The notes under the pieces were generated by a model, which saw nothing but the letters and a program-made list of their open reading frames with translations, searched no databases and was not told the origin of the DNA. Shown piece by piece: positions 26,313 to 39,663 of a stretch of 64,000 bases of DNA (position 1 is its first letter; every line of letters begins with the position of its first letter). The DNA comes from Sipunculus nudus (Eukaryota; Annelida; Sipuncula; Golfingiida; Sipunculidae). The translations under genes were made by a program, and so were the position numbers. Location of the stretch: contig CM049308.1 in assembly GCA_026874595.1 (NCBI GenBank), positions 72,884,624 to 72,948,623 of the forward strand, given 5' to 3'.

Positions 26313-26749
26313 CTATAGTATCGTATGATACAATATACTATGATATAATACAATATAATATAATATGATATAATATATCATATCATAATTATACATTGGT
26401 AGTTACTCCAAGTAAGGGAGGTTTAAACCCCCTTAATCGCTTTAATAAAATATAATATAATATGATATTGTTACAGGTGCTCTTTTTATTGTGTGACGCG
26501 GGCGTAACTCCAGTTGTGGCCCTTGTGTCTGGCCGCGTATTACATTCTATGTTTAATCCGTACTGGTTGAACTCTCGTTGTCATGTAAGCCTTGGGTTTT
26601 CACGCCTGCTCGTGGGTCACGTGATGAACCTGGTGTGTGGAGATACACACGGCTATGTTCTTCTCCATAATTCCTGAAATGCGTGTTTACTGTGCAAGAT
26701 CTTATAGACTGTTCGAGAAGTGGAAAATTCTCGGCTTGAGGTGTGAAGG

Positions 26750-26757
26750 TATATAAA
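26750..26757 (+). promoter_or_regulatory. TATA box of the LTR-like element
   Basis: TATATAAA followed by GGGGC. A start site would be expected near 26780, placing AATAAA about 65 bases into the transcript, as in many LTRs. Confidence 0.4.
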
Positions 26758-26843
26758 GGGGCTGTGTTTTAGAACGGTAGGACCGCTGTTTTACTTTATA
26801 ATTGTATTGATTTAGTGTATTGTAATGTTAGAGTTGTTTTAAG

Positions 26844-26849
26844 AATAAA
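26844..26849 (+). terminator. poly(A) signal with A14 run 18 bp downstream
   Basis: AATAAA, then 18 bases, then fourteen A residues (26868-26881). The spacing is that of a real cleavage site. It fits either an LTR R/U5 border or the 3' end of a retroposed transcript. Confidence 0.4.
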
Positions 26850-27184
26850 TTATAGTTATTCGTTAACAAAAAAAAAAAAAACACTGACTTCTTTATTCAT
26901 TCCCCTAGACATTTCACGCTGCCTAGTGTTTTTATCTCAATTACAAAATTTGTGTTCATCACGCATACGTGATCTGTTTATATTAGGTTCGGTAACAATA
27001 ATATAATATGATATAATACAATAAATTACAATAAATATAATGTTTGTTGTTTCTCCAAGTAAGGGACGTTTAAACCTCCTTAACCGTTTTCTTTGATATA
27101 GTATCCATAATATAATAAACGTTATTAAGATATATTATATTATAATATAATACATGTATAACATATACACGTAACATAACGCCT

Positions 27185-27187
<3 letters not shown>

Positions 27188-27252
<65 letters not shown>
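27188..27252. repeat. (TA)n microsatellite
   Basis: About 32 TA units without interruption. Confidence 0.95.
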
Positions 27253-27254
<2 letters not shown>

Positions 27255-27259
27255 TAGTC

Positions 27260-30200
27260 GTCAACCGTTCTTTATGTATTATTTCATCATTCTTTGCGTG
27301 ACTTATTGTGTTTAGACAGTCTTTAAATAATTAAAACAAACAAAATGCTTAATTCATTTATAAGCTCCTATGCTTTTACGAATCTCTGGTTTTGTCCTTT
27401 GTGATCATGTGATAAAATATGATTAATTATATAAAAATAAACTTAAATTAATTATATAATATGATAAATAAACATATATACCTTCAGAAGTTATATATCT
27501 ACTTATTTACGTGACCATTCATATAAGAGAAGTAACCATTGGGGACCATGCTGATTTTTATGCTGATGTTGTCAACACAACAATTACCATTTTTATGGCT
27601 TGATTAAATATCTTATTCTATCCTCTGTAACTTTGTTTTAAATTTTAATTATTGCTTTATTTGACCCCATTCTGAAGGGAGATCAAACGAGGCTGAATAT
27701 CATATCACAGAAATTGTATTTCAACAGTAACAATCTTTTTTCCTATATATGCCTGATTTAGTTAAAATAACGCCAGAAAGCTGGCAAACAATGCTGTATC
27801 ATAAACACTCTGATTTTTTACATAATGATTCGACCTCTGCCTGCAGTTGCCACTATTTGAATAAAAACAATATAATATCTTAAAATAAAAGGGTATAAAG
27901 GATCCGATTAGGAATAAATGTAGCAAGGCTATGCATAAACTATGATTTTATTGCACTTTTCATATACCGGCCACCAAATCTTCAGCGATATATTACCAGT
28001 TTATGTAGTTTAGCCACCTGCACAGCCAGCGGTTTTATAGGATACGGTTGAGCAACAGCCAAGCTTAAGACAGATAACACTCGTCGACAGTCGTAAAGTG
28101 ACAGGGGATGTCGTAAAAGAGGCTTAATAGCGTGCTCCATTAATATTCACATACTCGGCAAGTTCCACTTATATCTGCGTGACGTTCAATCGGATTCTTC
28201 ATTGGAATCTGGTCCCTAGAGTGAATGTCTTAATTTGCGTCGTGCCGTAAAGCGCACGATTTACGACCTTCGTGTGGAGATGGTATTTTGTTTTGGCAAT
28301 GGCCTCCTATTTTCCGATGCTCTGATCTTAAGGAGCTGTATTCTATCTCTGCAGCGTGGAATCAGCCAGCTGTCCATGGCGACAGGAGCTTAAGTACACT
28401 TCAGAGTGGTTGTGTAAAATTTTAAAGTTAGTAATCATTTTCAATTTTTCGTTATATGGTCTATGCTAACCGATAAATCTTCGACAGGTCATGGAGTTCT
28501 AATCTTGAAGGATCGAATTAAATATTAAAGTTATTGTAATGCCATTCTCAAGAGCTCGTAATATTTTATATTCTCTATTATATCTAGAAATTTCCTTAAA
28601 TTATCAGTTTATTTTGATTTAGCTGTGCACTTGACCTTTTATATTTTATCAATAATTAGCTATCCTGTCCAGCTTTTATTTACGTTTTCTCTTACCAGAC
28701 TCTGGATCATTTGTATATGATTAATTTAATTAATGAGTGTTTACTTCTTCTTGTACTAAATTACTCTTAATTTGTCTTTTTTAATTTTTCTTTCCAAAGT
28801 TTGCTTTTACTCTTCCATTAGACGTTCCCTTTTTTAAATGAGTAAAACACATGATCTTTTCAGTAATTGACCTACTGACTGTCGAAAATATCAGATCATT
28901 CATTATAAATATCTTATCGGACCATTTGTGTTCCTATACCCTGTTAATAATATTGGTTAACACTAAACTATCACGATAGATTTTCGTGTTTCATTTGAAC
29001 CTATTTTTCTTTCCTCGGTCTCACTCTAGAATGCTGAAGTGTCACGAAATGAGATCCTTTAATAAGCTTGTATTATGGACAGAGGACCACACTGTCTCCG
29101 AATCATTTCGCCGTTGGTCTAACAAAAAAAAAACTGTCTAGTCTACTCGTAATTGAGACCTAAAGAAACCTCTAGATAAGAGCCTAAAAACAGGTAACAC
29201 GTTGGTTCTTAAAAAAAGTTTGATTTTCTGCAAAAATGCATGGCTTTTTTTATAACCTTATTTAAAGAACAAAGCCTGAAAATGCAGACGTTATCATCAT
29301 TAAGGGTATTCTATAATATAAGCAGCAAAATGAAAATGAGCTTAAGGAGCGGCTATCATTGCTCCAGCACACTCTTACGTCACAATTACGTCATACAGAT
29401 ATGTAAATTGATGAACTGCCCAAAGAAACGTCATGTTCTCGTGGAGCTCTCCTAATATGTCTCAATATGGCTATAATGACATGATATTTAAGTTCATAAC
29501 TGTTCATTTATATCGGTCGTTTCACAAATCCTTGTGAACCTATTTTGTAAAAAAAAGAATAAAACCGATAAAGCGTTGAACATAATCCACAACACATTCT
29601 TTCTTCCTGCTACACATTATATATAAAACCACTGTTTCCTTACCAAGCAAAATACAGTTGTTAAGATTTGATTGTGTCACCCTTCATTTTTCATCTTGCC
29701 CCTCACAGAGTATCTTTGGTTCCTTAGTTCATGCTTAGTCTCTCATATCAGTTGTCGACAGCGTAGATTCGCTCACTTGTAATTCGACTCATTTTCTCCA
29801 CAGACTGTATCTTATCAATAAACTGATGGTGTGACAGCCTTGGTTTGTCTGTGGTGCATCCAACTGAATTTTGATTCACATGGTGTTGACATTTAACAGT
29901 TTTGTAGGGCTAACAGAGTTATATCGACAGTAAGTCGATGTTGTTTAGTTGAATTTGGACACGATCTGCACCTAAACTACTGAACCTTACCAAAGTCGAA
30001 ACCTGAACACTATTTACGACGAAGATCACGCATGTGAAAGCCAAGTAATTTCTTAGAAATAAACAAAAAATATATTGCTCTAAGAGCAGGCTTTTCTCTG
30101 CCATCGCCGTTTACCTGTTTGCATCACCAATGCAACTTCTATGTTCTTTATGCTTGCACTGTATAAATACTCGATTCCGAGTAATTCTTATATACAATGT

Positions 30201-33200
30201 TATATGCAGAGGTCGTAATAACGCCTTTCCGCTTGTCTCAGACAGGCAAACACGAGCACGGAAAGGCATTCTTTTCATGTAGTACCAATCCGTTGTAAAG
30301 GTGAACACCAAGATGTTTTCCACATTGGTATCTGATGAATAGTAACAAACGTGACATTAAAACGAAATATTTCAAAAGTGGCGCTCCACCGACTCGCTAT
30401 ATATCCTTCATGTTCCTATAAAAATGGTCTATTATTTCTTATACCTTCCGGCATTAAGGCCCTAACCCCTTATATTTTCCTGGGTTTATTTTTTTTCCAA
30501 TGCACAATCATGTTTCTGATATATCAGTATTACTTTTGAAAACATTCAGGTCATTTGCATGCAAGTGTGCATATAGGATTGCATGTAAGATGGCAGAATC
30601 TGATTTACAATGAGCGAAGTGTGACTGAAGTTTAATATGATGCTAGGATGCATCTTTAACAGAAAGGCAAAGTTCCTGCGGAAAAAGCTAACCAGTATTA
30701 AGATATGAATTACCAAACTAAAAGCCACCATACTTTCTTCTCTAGCAGCACACGTGTAACATTAGAAAACAAATATAAAAATTACCATTATGTTTTTTTT
30801 CACTTTAAACTTTGCAATGTAAATTTTAAATTTGTATAATGAGGTCTTGGTAAGGATTACTCGAGCATTATACCTATCGTTTGTTCGAGTCAAAATTTAA
30901 TACCCGTTTTGAGTTAAATAAATTGCTTCAAAACTGTCCTGTGGTTCATTGTCTCTGTCAAATAGAAGCAATATTCTGAGATATGGGGATGCAAAATCAG
31001 ACAAATTGTTTATCGAAATTGCCATATGTCTTTAAAACAAAGCCTAATAAATTTAAATGACGATATATACCCTGATAATTCTATCATACACGTTCGCATA
31101 TTATAAAGTTTAAGCATTTAACATTTGTCACATGGGAACGGGCTTTTGGAAAGCGAAAGAGGTTGAAGCAACAGATAATTTATTTATTAGATTCATTTTG
31201 ATGTATCTCCTGAACACAAGTCGCAGCCACCTTAATCTAACAGAATTAATGGCATCTGTGACTTATTTTACATCATCTTGATACATTAATGATGTCGTTA
31301 AACATGAAAGAAGTCAGGTTTAACATTCTGCAAACAATCAAATATCCACAAAGCTATCAAACATTACAGCTTGTATGCATTGATTTAACGGCCCATTAAA
31401 CCAGCGATCTAGTGATTTATTCTTTTGTCCCATTAGTAAACTGACAAGGGGGTCTCTCGACGGAATTAAGTGACAAAAGTTGAGAATTAATGGATCAATG
31501 CGCTACTAATGTAACTAAAGATGCAGTTAAATCAAAGATCTCTGTGTAAATATTTTATGTAAATGATACAGTCTATTGAAATATTATTAAACCTTTTTGT
31601 AATATTGTGTAAACCTATTGTCACCGTACAGAAATATATAATACGTCCCGCGATTGTGTAAAAGAAAAAAAATAGTATAATTTGAGCTAAAGACATTTAC
31701 TCCTTATGTTGAATTTACATAATGATCCTTATATTTTGAGATAGACTACATTATTGAATAATGTTATGTATTATTATATTATAAATAACTTTGATATACA
31801 TGTATTAAAGCTCTATAGCATGAAATTCACCGTTAACACAAAGGGAAAGTATGAAAAACCCGTTCGTATAATGAACACCATGCAGGTAATGTATTTGTGC
31901 TAGCTTTTTCGTTGCAGATGTAATGGTAAAACATCATCTGCCTTATCTATACGGACTGCTTATTCCGGGTCATATAAATGACTACAAAAGTAAAATGCTA
32001 AGTTTAGCAGCTGGTTTGTTGAAAATCTATAATGCGTGTTCTTGTCAATGGAATAAAATGACGATTTGAAGGATGCTAAATGATACGGCGAACATAACGT
32101 TGCCTCTAAATTAGGGTTAAGTTCTTATAAATTGTCAGTAATTTACATTTATCCATTTTGATATTTTCTCTAACGGTAATAAATTTCACGATCTTTTTCA
32201 CCACTTCATTTATCCAAACCGAGGGAAAATTGATTTTACAAAAGATAGGTCGATGTCTTGTTGGTGGCGCTGTCTACAATTGAATGAGTATGACGATAAC
32301 AATGCGATAAAAACTATATATCTTGTTCTTAAGCCTTCGGGATTTTTAGTTTCATATACATAGGGGCTAGGAATAAACCAGAGGTCTTGTCGTGTAGACA
32401 TTGGAGAAAATCTATCGAGATTCCATCATTTTGCAATTTTTATACTGGCGAGTTCTAAACTTGTCAGTTTTGGTGTCTAACACCAGGACCACAGCGCTTC
32501 GTCATGGTAATGTTGTGGTTTGCGGACATTGTCTCAGACCTTTGAAGATTAGCAGTAGACTTAAGCAGCCCTAAAGTATTGCCAGTAAAGCTGGTATCGT
32601 GAATCAATTATGTGTACTGAATGTCCTGGTCAGCGTCTAAGGAATGTAATATTCTAGCAATACGAGCGAAGGAGCTAATTTAACTTTGAGATACTAATTT
32701 GATTACAGCTAGAGCAGGAAGATAAACAGATGGTCTACGGTCCAAATGTCGCCTTGTCAACTTACACTGGCTGCTAAAACAAATTGATTTTGTAGCAGAA
32801 ATAGCCCACTATATATGTGCCGGGAGGGTCCTTTTGGCTGTGGTCAGAATCGGCATTATTTTTCAGGTTTTCTTGATTAATCACTGGCTCGGGGATTTAA
32901 TTTAAGTAGCGTTTAAGTTTTAGAGCTCAGGGTAAAATGTATAATGTACATTGCTTAACAAACCAACTTTTCCAGATCACGTGTAGATATTATTTTAATT
33001 CTTTCACCAAGTTGACCGTTTTAGTTAACCGTAGCAGATTACCAATGACGTAGCGATATGTTACGTTTGGCGTTGGGAATTCTGGTAGCTCGGTGAAAAC
33101 ATTATTGCTTAAGTCCCTGTGGCTGTTTTGTTAAACAGCCATTAGCGAACCAGAGCGGCAGCAATAATCCGTCAGTCATAGAGTCCGTGTGACATTTTCC

Positions 33201-34440
33201 TCCGCTGTCATGTGGATATCCCTCCATGCTGGGGTTTTATTAACGGCCAGGCAGACACCATAGTGCTGGTTATGGGAACAATAAATATTACTTACGAGCC
33301 ATGGACTAAACAGTGTGTCGAGATCATCAGCCTCGACCAATTGACGGCTCATCAATCTGACTGTACGGAGCGTAAGCCTCCGTTTCAAGACGAGCTTAAA
33401 GTGGTCTCCCCAAACCCAACATATGTGTAACCTCCAGCAGGTCCAAGGCTGATCTCAAAGAGCTATTGTGTTTTTATGTGTAATTTTTCCAAAGAACAGT
33501 TTCGAAAGATAATTGGAATACGTTGGCCGTCTTTTAGTCGTGTTACAAATGCATGCAATTGGCGCTTTACAGATTAAAATACATTTCTGTTGTTGAACAT
33601 CAAGTTACCTTTTTCCTCATTTTTCAATTTAGATAAATAGCTACCGTGCATTATCAATATTTCAAGTGATCACACTCGCACGAAAAAAATATTGATTTAT
33701 TACTGACAGCATAACTCAGTTTTTCTCTTCTAAAGTTAGATGTTTATTACCATAAGGCAGGGATGTATTGGCGGAGTTTCATCCAGGTCCGTCTATGTCC
33801 AGTTCAACAGAGACACTGAGAATGTCAATAGATAAAAAGGGAAGAAGCGTCCCAGGAAGCCCGTATCTTTACTGAAGCTCAGTTCCTTAACGATCGCAGT
33901 GTCCTTGCTTGCCGTGAGGGTAACAGGATTTTCCCGTCTATGGTTACTTATTCCTTCAATATTAAATGAGTGACAAGCTAATATTGAACGAAGCCATTGA
34001 ATTCAGCAATTCGGAGCCCTGGTTATAATAGCTGGCGCGCAACCGCTGACCACGGCGCACTTGCTCTAATCGAGGGTCAGGCGTCTTACCCAGACAACTC
34101 TTTCAAACTTCAAGTCGGATTTTCCGGGAGGGCTGTAACGGGGCATGATACAGCTATAACACAATTGACCTGATCAATACATTGCAGATTGCTTTCCTTA
34201 TAGGAGTTCCATTAGTCTGGGGGACCGAGTTCCCAGATAAACCGGAAATTAATACTTCCCAAAAAAGTTTACCTACGGTCGCTGGCACCATTGTTAAATT
34301 TCAAATTTTCACTTCTAAAGTTTCATATGCACTTACAAAAGAACCTCCAAATAACGAACATGAAATGTGTGATGTTCGTATTATATAGAAGTTATTGATA
34401 TTCACATATTCATAGAACATCTCAAGTCTCTTGTGTTTCT
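27260..34440. other. no supportable gene, few repeats
   Basis: Seven kilobases with hardly any low-complexity or repeat sequence by eye, unlike the rest of the window. Open frames on both strands around 33176-33430 overlap each other and have no splice support. Such quiet stretches can hold conserved regulatory DNA, which only a cross-species alignment could show. Confidence 0.45.
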
Positions 34441-34444
34441 ATGT

Positions 34445-34620
34445 TAAAGGAATGTCTGTAATACAAAGTTATTACAGACATATAAGTGTAATGTTGAGGG
34501 AAACGCCTGTATGTTCGTAATAGAGGGATGTCCGTATTATAGGGATATTACGGACATTTAAGTGTAATGTTCAGGGAAATGCCTCAAGTGTTTGTAACTG
34601 AGAAGTGTCCGTAAAAGAGA
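34445..34620. repeat. tandem hairpin repeat (TGTC(C/T)GTAAT)
   Basis: Two and a half units of about 76 bp. Each has a strong hairpin: 34453-34480 with arms TGTCTGTAATA / TATTACAGACA, and 34529-34556 with arms TGTCCGTATTAT / ATATTACGGACA. Hairpins are followed by TAAGTGTAATGTT(G/C)AGGGAAA. A third partial unit (AAGTGTCCGTAAAAGAGAGG) ends the array. Confidence 0.65.
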
Positions 34621-34629
34621 GGTGCTTTC

Positions 34630-37600
34630 GAGCAGAGATTTTCGTGTATATATAGTATCTGCAATCTGATTAAAAAACAAATGTAAAATATACACGTTTT
34701 ATGGACAACTTCTCATAGGCAAAATGGATTCATCAAAATGTACATTTATTTGGTTACACTGAACAAAAATATCTTAATTGGAAACATTGTCACGTGTTTC
34801 TCTTAATTAAAAATTATTCTTGTGGTTAGCAATACTATTTCACTTCTAGGGACTAAATTGACAACCATACCTATAGCACTAAATCGTACGTCTTGCTCAA
34901 CAAATTATGTTACTCAGAATAAACCATTTCCGTTAATAATAAATCGTCTAAAATAATGTAAAAAAAAAACACTGCTTTTCAGACTGGGTCCGGTTTATAT
35001 ATCGTATGTATAATCAGTATCTGCGTTTTTTTTCTCTTTTTATCACAGTGTAGCTGCTGTTACACGACAAAATAATAATATGTGTCAGATCAGAGGGATA
35101 CAACAAATCTGCTGTAGATATTAATGTCTATGAAAGTTAACCTTCATATTGATTTTTATTCTTATTTTTATAGACATTGTCTTTCTTTGAAAAGTATCAT
35201 TTATTCATGCACAACTATGGTCAATTATTTTTCTTCTTTTATCTCTCTACCTCCTGTTTCTCCCCCTTTGGCTGTTCTTTATGAAACGGGTCTTAGAATT
35301 CTTGTATGCAAATGATACGTTCCGAAAATAATTCCCACTAAATGCAATCATGCAAAATAAAGCCCGGTATCGCAGGCGCCCATTCCACAATCTCCAGTCA
35401 CGGAAGTCTCATCACATGTAAATTTTACACCAAGAAAAAGTATGTGCGCTGCCGATGGAAAACGACTAAATGAGGTTTTAGAAATTTCTTAGCTTTTCCT
35501 CTGAGTCCTTTAAAGGTAGGATTATCCGCGGTAGTCATGCCAGTTTGTTGAGTGCTACGACGCAGTTACGATTTCCAAATTTAAATTAATAAATTTTTCA
35601 TAAACAGAATCATCCGCCTCAGGGACCCACTTACACGGAAGGATTTTTCTTTAAAAACATATTGGGCATTTGCTACAATAAATTGCTATTCCAGCGGAGA
35701 GAAACCGGCATTAATGTCGTCCCGTCCACAACGCAATCGGTAATCCCAACACTGACCCGGGGCTAAATCATGAGTCAGCCGCAGATAAATGCTGAAATAT
35801 ATTGCAATCAGTTTCAGAAAGTAATTTTGAATTATTTACGAAACTAATTAGTGTTTTATCGTCGAAACATTATAAGAATTTGATTACCAGACAATCCTTG
35901 GCGTTATTCATCTTGTATTTGCATGACATGGTATCCCGAGCAGCCGGTGGTTGGCGATCACAATAATACGAAACTAATCATGGCGAGAAGAAGCCACATA
36001 GATTCTCATTATAATTTACAGAATTCATTCCGTATCTCTTGGGAAATTCTTTCGTCTGGAAGACATGGCTTGAATCTAGTTACGGTGCTTAACCTATCTC
36101 CTTCTTGGCCCAATAAACTCTTATATAGGATGAAAATGTCACAGATGTACGGTATTTTTTCATGGTATTTTTAAACAATTCTGTGGAAGTCATCAGGTTA
36201 TGGATCGCTTGCACAGATTGCTAGACCTGATGCTTTCAAAACATATATTATATTACATGAGAGTATTACATATTTTAATTTATTATATTACGTATTTTAT
36301 TACATAACGAGTACAATACATATTAATATGAATTTGGGTGCTCATCGTACTTTTATTTCCTGCTTGTTTAATGTCATCTGACCTTCAAATGAGAATTCCA
36401 ATTCATTTTCCAGTGCAACGAGTCGCTTGTATAAGAACTTAATGCTTGCTACTGCCTTTAAACGTATCGCCACCAAACTTTGCATTTTCCAATGCATAGA
36501 ATGTCTTGTATATGACCCAATGCTTATTGCTGCCTAAAATCCTAACGCCACAATACAGACATGAGACCTTCTATATACTGATAATACTCAACGAAAGGTT
36601 GTGTCGTCTGGATTATTCCACTCAATGCATATAAAACCTTAATTCCAATAGGCATAGAAAATATTATTCTAATCTTATGGTAATCTATATCCTCACTCAG
36701 TGGAGATTGCTACCAAATGGCCAAGGACCAATCCCTAAAAACTCTCCTCCAAGGCAGCATTGTTTTTGATTCATAAGAAAAATAAAATTGCTTTACTAAA
36801 TAGACTAAATAGATTTTATACGAGTTATATGTAATTATAATAATATGTAATAAATGCATGTATAACTAATTTTTTTTCAAATAAATGTACTCTCTTCCTT
36901 TTTATTTCCCTCTCTCACTCTCTCTCTCTCATAAAACTAAGCTGTTTTAATCAAATAATCGTTCTTTGTCAATTCCAGAGGCAATGATTAGACTCTTTGT
37001 ACTTACCAAACGTGCTCTTTTAATAGGACTGTCAATACAAGAGGTAAATTGAAGGTTCGAATAAATCTATTGACATTCTTGTCACAGTGCTAATGAACTG
37101 ATGTAAAGTGAGTTTACAAGATGCCCTAGATGCACTGAACAGACAACACAAACGGTAAATCAATTGATCTAATTCCGGTTCAGATTTATTAACTTAGTTT
37201 ACTCCTGAAATTTTTCTGTGAGAGGATTTCACAGAAAATGAATTTAATCATCTAAAAACAGTTGATTGTATAGTTCACCTTGCAAAATAATTCCAGGTTT
37301 AATATGATGTTCGAATATTGGATTTAGGAAAATAATATAAACTGGAAAACTTAATACTGGTATATTTAATAATGCTACAGATAGACCCCACTTGATTTCA
37401 CAGTTTATACTTTTGTAAAATAAATGTGGATAAATAATAACAATAATGATAATAATAACAATATCTGACACAAAAGGCAATAATGCCAGTAAACTGTTAC
37501 GTCAATATTCTCATATCGTCAATTTTTATCATTATTTGACATATCAACTTAAACGACAGGTTGTGGTAGTACCAAAGTTGGTCGTATTTTCGAGATTTAT

Positions 37601-38080
37601 TGTAAATAAACTGACACATCAGCGAGTGTACCACTTCTCAGACAGGTCAGGCTGATTAGCACCTGTGTCACACTTCTGCACGTTCACAATAATGCATTTT
37701 TCAAAAATAAGATTTAGAAACTTATGACATATATTACTTAGCTATAGTTTACTACTTGATTACATGTTTCATGTGTATACACACACTAGGACATCCATAC
37801 GGAATCGTTTGAATAATGACCAGTTTGTCCTCATCTCGGGTCTCCAAGACAACCAGCAGCAGCTGTTGAATACTGAAATACCTAAGGTATCATGCGTCTG
37901 CATATTTTGTGCCTCACTGTTATACCTGGCAAACCAATACACATACTTAACCCAGTTCTGTAGAACAGTAATGTTTCCCCTAATGCCAGCTGCCTTTTAC
38001 ATAAAAATTCATGGAATTTCTGACTTACATTTCATACATATAAATTAACTTCAGGTAATTCCTCACATAAAAATATTTTA
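34630..38080. other. no supportable gene
   Basis: AT-rich; a short CT-rich stretch at 36908-36930 and ATT-rich patches. Nothing else recognised. Confidence 0.5.
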
Positions 38081-38082
38081 TA

Positions 38083-38305
38083 AGGGAAAAAACGGTATGT
38101 ATGTTTCGATACATTTGCCATATGATCAGGGAAAAGCAAGATAATATTTTTTTCTAAACAGGTAAAATCACTACATAACAAAGGAAATCTGATCAAAATT
38201 GTATAATTTTATCTTCTTGAAAGAGGAAAATCAAAATAAAATATTTTTGATGCGGGGAGTTAAAATTGACGCTGGCGTTGCCTGAGAACCATACCTTTTT
38301 TGCCT
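38083..38305. mobile_element. MITE family D, copy with left-end deletion
   Basis: The right half is well kept (ACAAAGGAAATCTGATCAA, TCTTCTTGAAAGAGG, GATGCGGGGAGTTAAAATTG, TGCCTGAGAACCATACC). The left terminal repeat is mostly missing after AAGGGAAAAAACGGTATG. Confidence 0.6.
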
Positions 38306-38325
38306 AACGCCTCTATGACAGATAC

Positions 38326-38635
38326 ATGAGCGCGTGCATCTATACAGCTGTCTGTAAACACGGCAATTGTAAAATCCGGCAAAAAAACATGGCGGTGATT
38401 GGTTGCATATGTGCAGAATTTGAAAGGTCACTAGTTGCAACACGCCATTTGAAAAACTCTGGATCGCCTGGCTCGCCGTCAGATATCCTAGTTGAATGTG
38501 TTTTGATTATTTTGGCGGGTCCCCACATGTTAGAAACTCAGGGGTATAACCAAAATGAACAACCTGTGTGCCGTGAGATCTGAGTTTAATGGCCTATTTT
38601 TTATAAAAAAAAAGGTTTAAGGGAATTTCTTTGGT
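38326..38635. repeat. interspersed repeat B, copy 1
   Basis: Shares GGTTGCATATNTGC, GAAAGGTCACT, TTTTGATTATTTTGGCGGG, CAGCCTGTGTGC-like and TATTTTTATAAAAA blocks with the copies at 44645 and 45425. Its minus strand is open and reads GPAKIIKTHSTR, PEFFKWR, SDLSNSAHMQP. It lies immediately after a MITE D copy. Family not recognised. Confidence 0.6.
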
Positions 38636-39648
38636 TAATGATTGTCATTATCGAATTATGTCCTTTTAAGATACATCAGGTAGACTGACAGATGTTTTTT
38701 CTTTACGCATAGTCGGTGAATCTGCATTACATGTGGACATGATTTTTCTGAAATCGATTTCAGATTACCGGGAGGTTACATGAAATGGGGATAACCTGAA
38801 ATCTTTACACCAGCATTTCGGAAATACGTATTATCGCCAAAATTGAATTGAAATTAATACATAGAAAGTTTGCAGTGTCTAGATTCATTTCACTGAGCTA
38901 TGTTTCTGTTAAATAGTTATTGGAATGTGTTACGCTTACTATTGGCAGAATTGTGTTAATAGAGGTTTGACTTATCATCTAACGGCATATGCACAACTAT
39001 CTGAATTAAGTTCAGGCAGAAAAAGATGAAGTTTTGGTGTAAATAATCACCTAAATGTTGTTTTGCTATTAAGAAATTCCGCTTACAGAGCAGTTCTGTT
39101 TGGAAGTAACCAAGCCTGAAATGAACAGCCGACGTTCTGCCATAAATTGGTTAGAGTGTTGTGATTGACTGGAATGTCGTGATAGGCGCAACAGTGTTAT
39201 TTCCTTAATGGGAAAGAAAATAGATCTCCTGCTGCACTTGAAATAAATAACAGTAGTGCGCTCTATTTAAAACAGAGCTCAAGCAGGATTACTTCTTACC
39301 AGTTGGCATCATGTTTCATACAGGAGTAACGTCACGTTCTTTTCTTATTTCTTCTTATTCTACATGAAATGAATCTTAGGAAAACAAGATTTTGTTTTTA
39401 AGTCTTCAATAAATACGCTATAGGTCTTCAACAAACACACCTTGTATCGTCGATCATACGTATATTTGTTCTGAGCATATTCCTTGGAGTAGAAGAGGAC
39501 GATGCAAAAAGTTAAAAGTGGGTTCTTTTCAAACTGAAATAGGCAGCGCACGTAATAATAAAATCACTTTACGTGGAACTCAATACTCCTGTACTTTTCT
39601 TTTGTATCTCTGTGAAACTAACAAGAGGGGAGCTGTGGGAATTGGAGC

Positions 39649-39663
39649 GGTAACCATGGTAAC
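39649..39663. promoter_or_regulatory. second X-box-like palindrome
   Basis: GGTAACCATGGTAAC contains GTTACC/GGTAAC half-sites around the same CCATGG core. It is a weaker RFX match than the site at 41608, about 2 kb further upstream of the TMEM196-like gene. Confidence 0.3.

Larger units (their letters stand above)
26469..26997 (+). mobile_element. LTR-like element (possible solo LTR)
   Basis: The unit begins TGTTACAGG and ends TTCGGTAACA, a perfect 6-bp inverted terminus with TG...CA ends. Inside, in LTR order: TATATAAA (26750), AATAAA (26844), then an A14 run at 26868, consistent with U3-R-U5. GC content is higher than the ATA-rich host DNA on both sides. The target duplication cannot be read because the flanks are themselves repetitive. 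No internal gag/pol or second LTR was seen. Confidence 0.5.
26313..27100. repeat. duplicated ATA-rich unit flanking the LTR-like insert
   Basis: Two copies of a unit with ATAATATGATATAATACAAT and CTCCAAGTAAGGGA(G/C)GTTTAAAC, then CCTTAA, lie on either side of 26469-26997. GGTTTAAACC is palindromic in the first copy. The unit is about 110-130 bp. Confidence 0.55.

Noticed and set aside
33176-33430. Overlapping 70-72 codon frames on both strands
   Set aside because: Both strands open without splice sites or recognisable motifs; no way to choose either.
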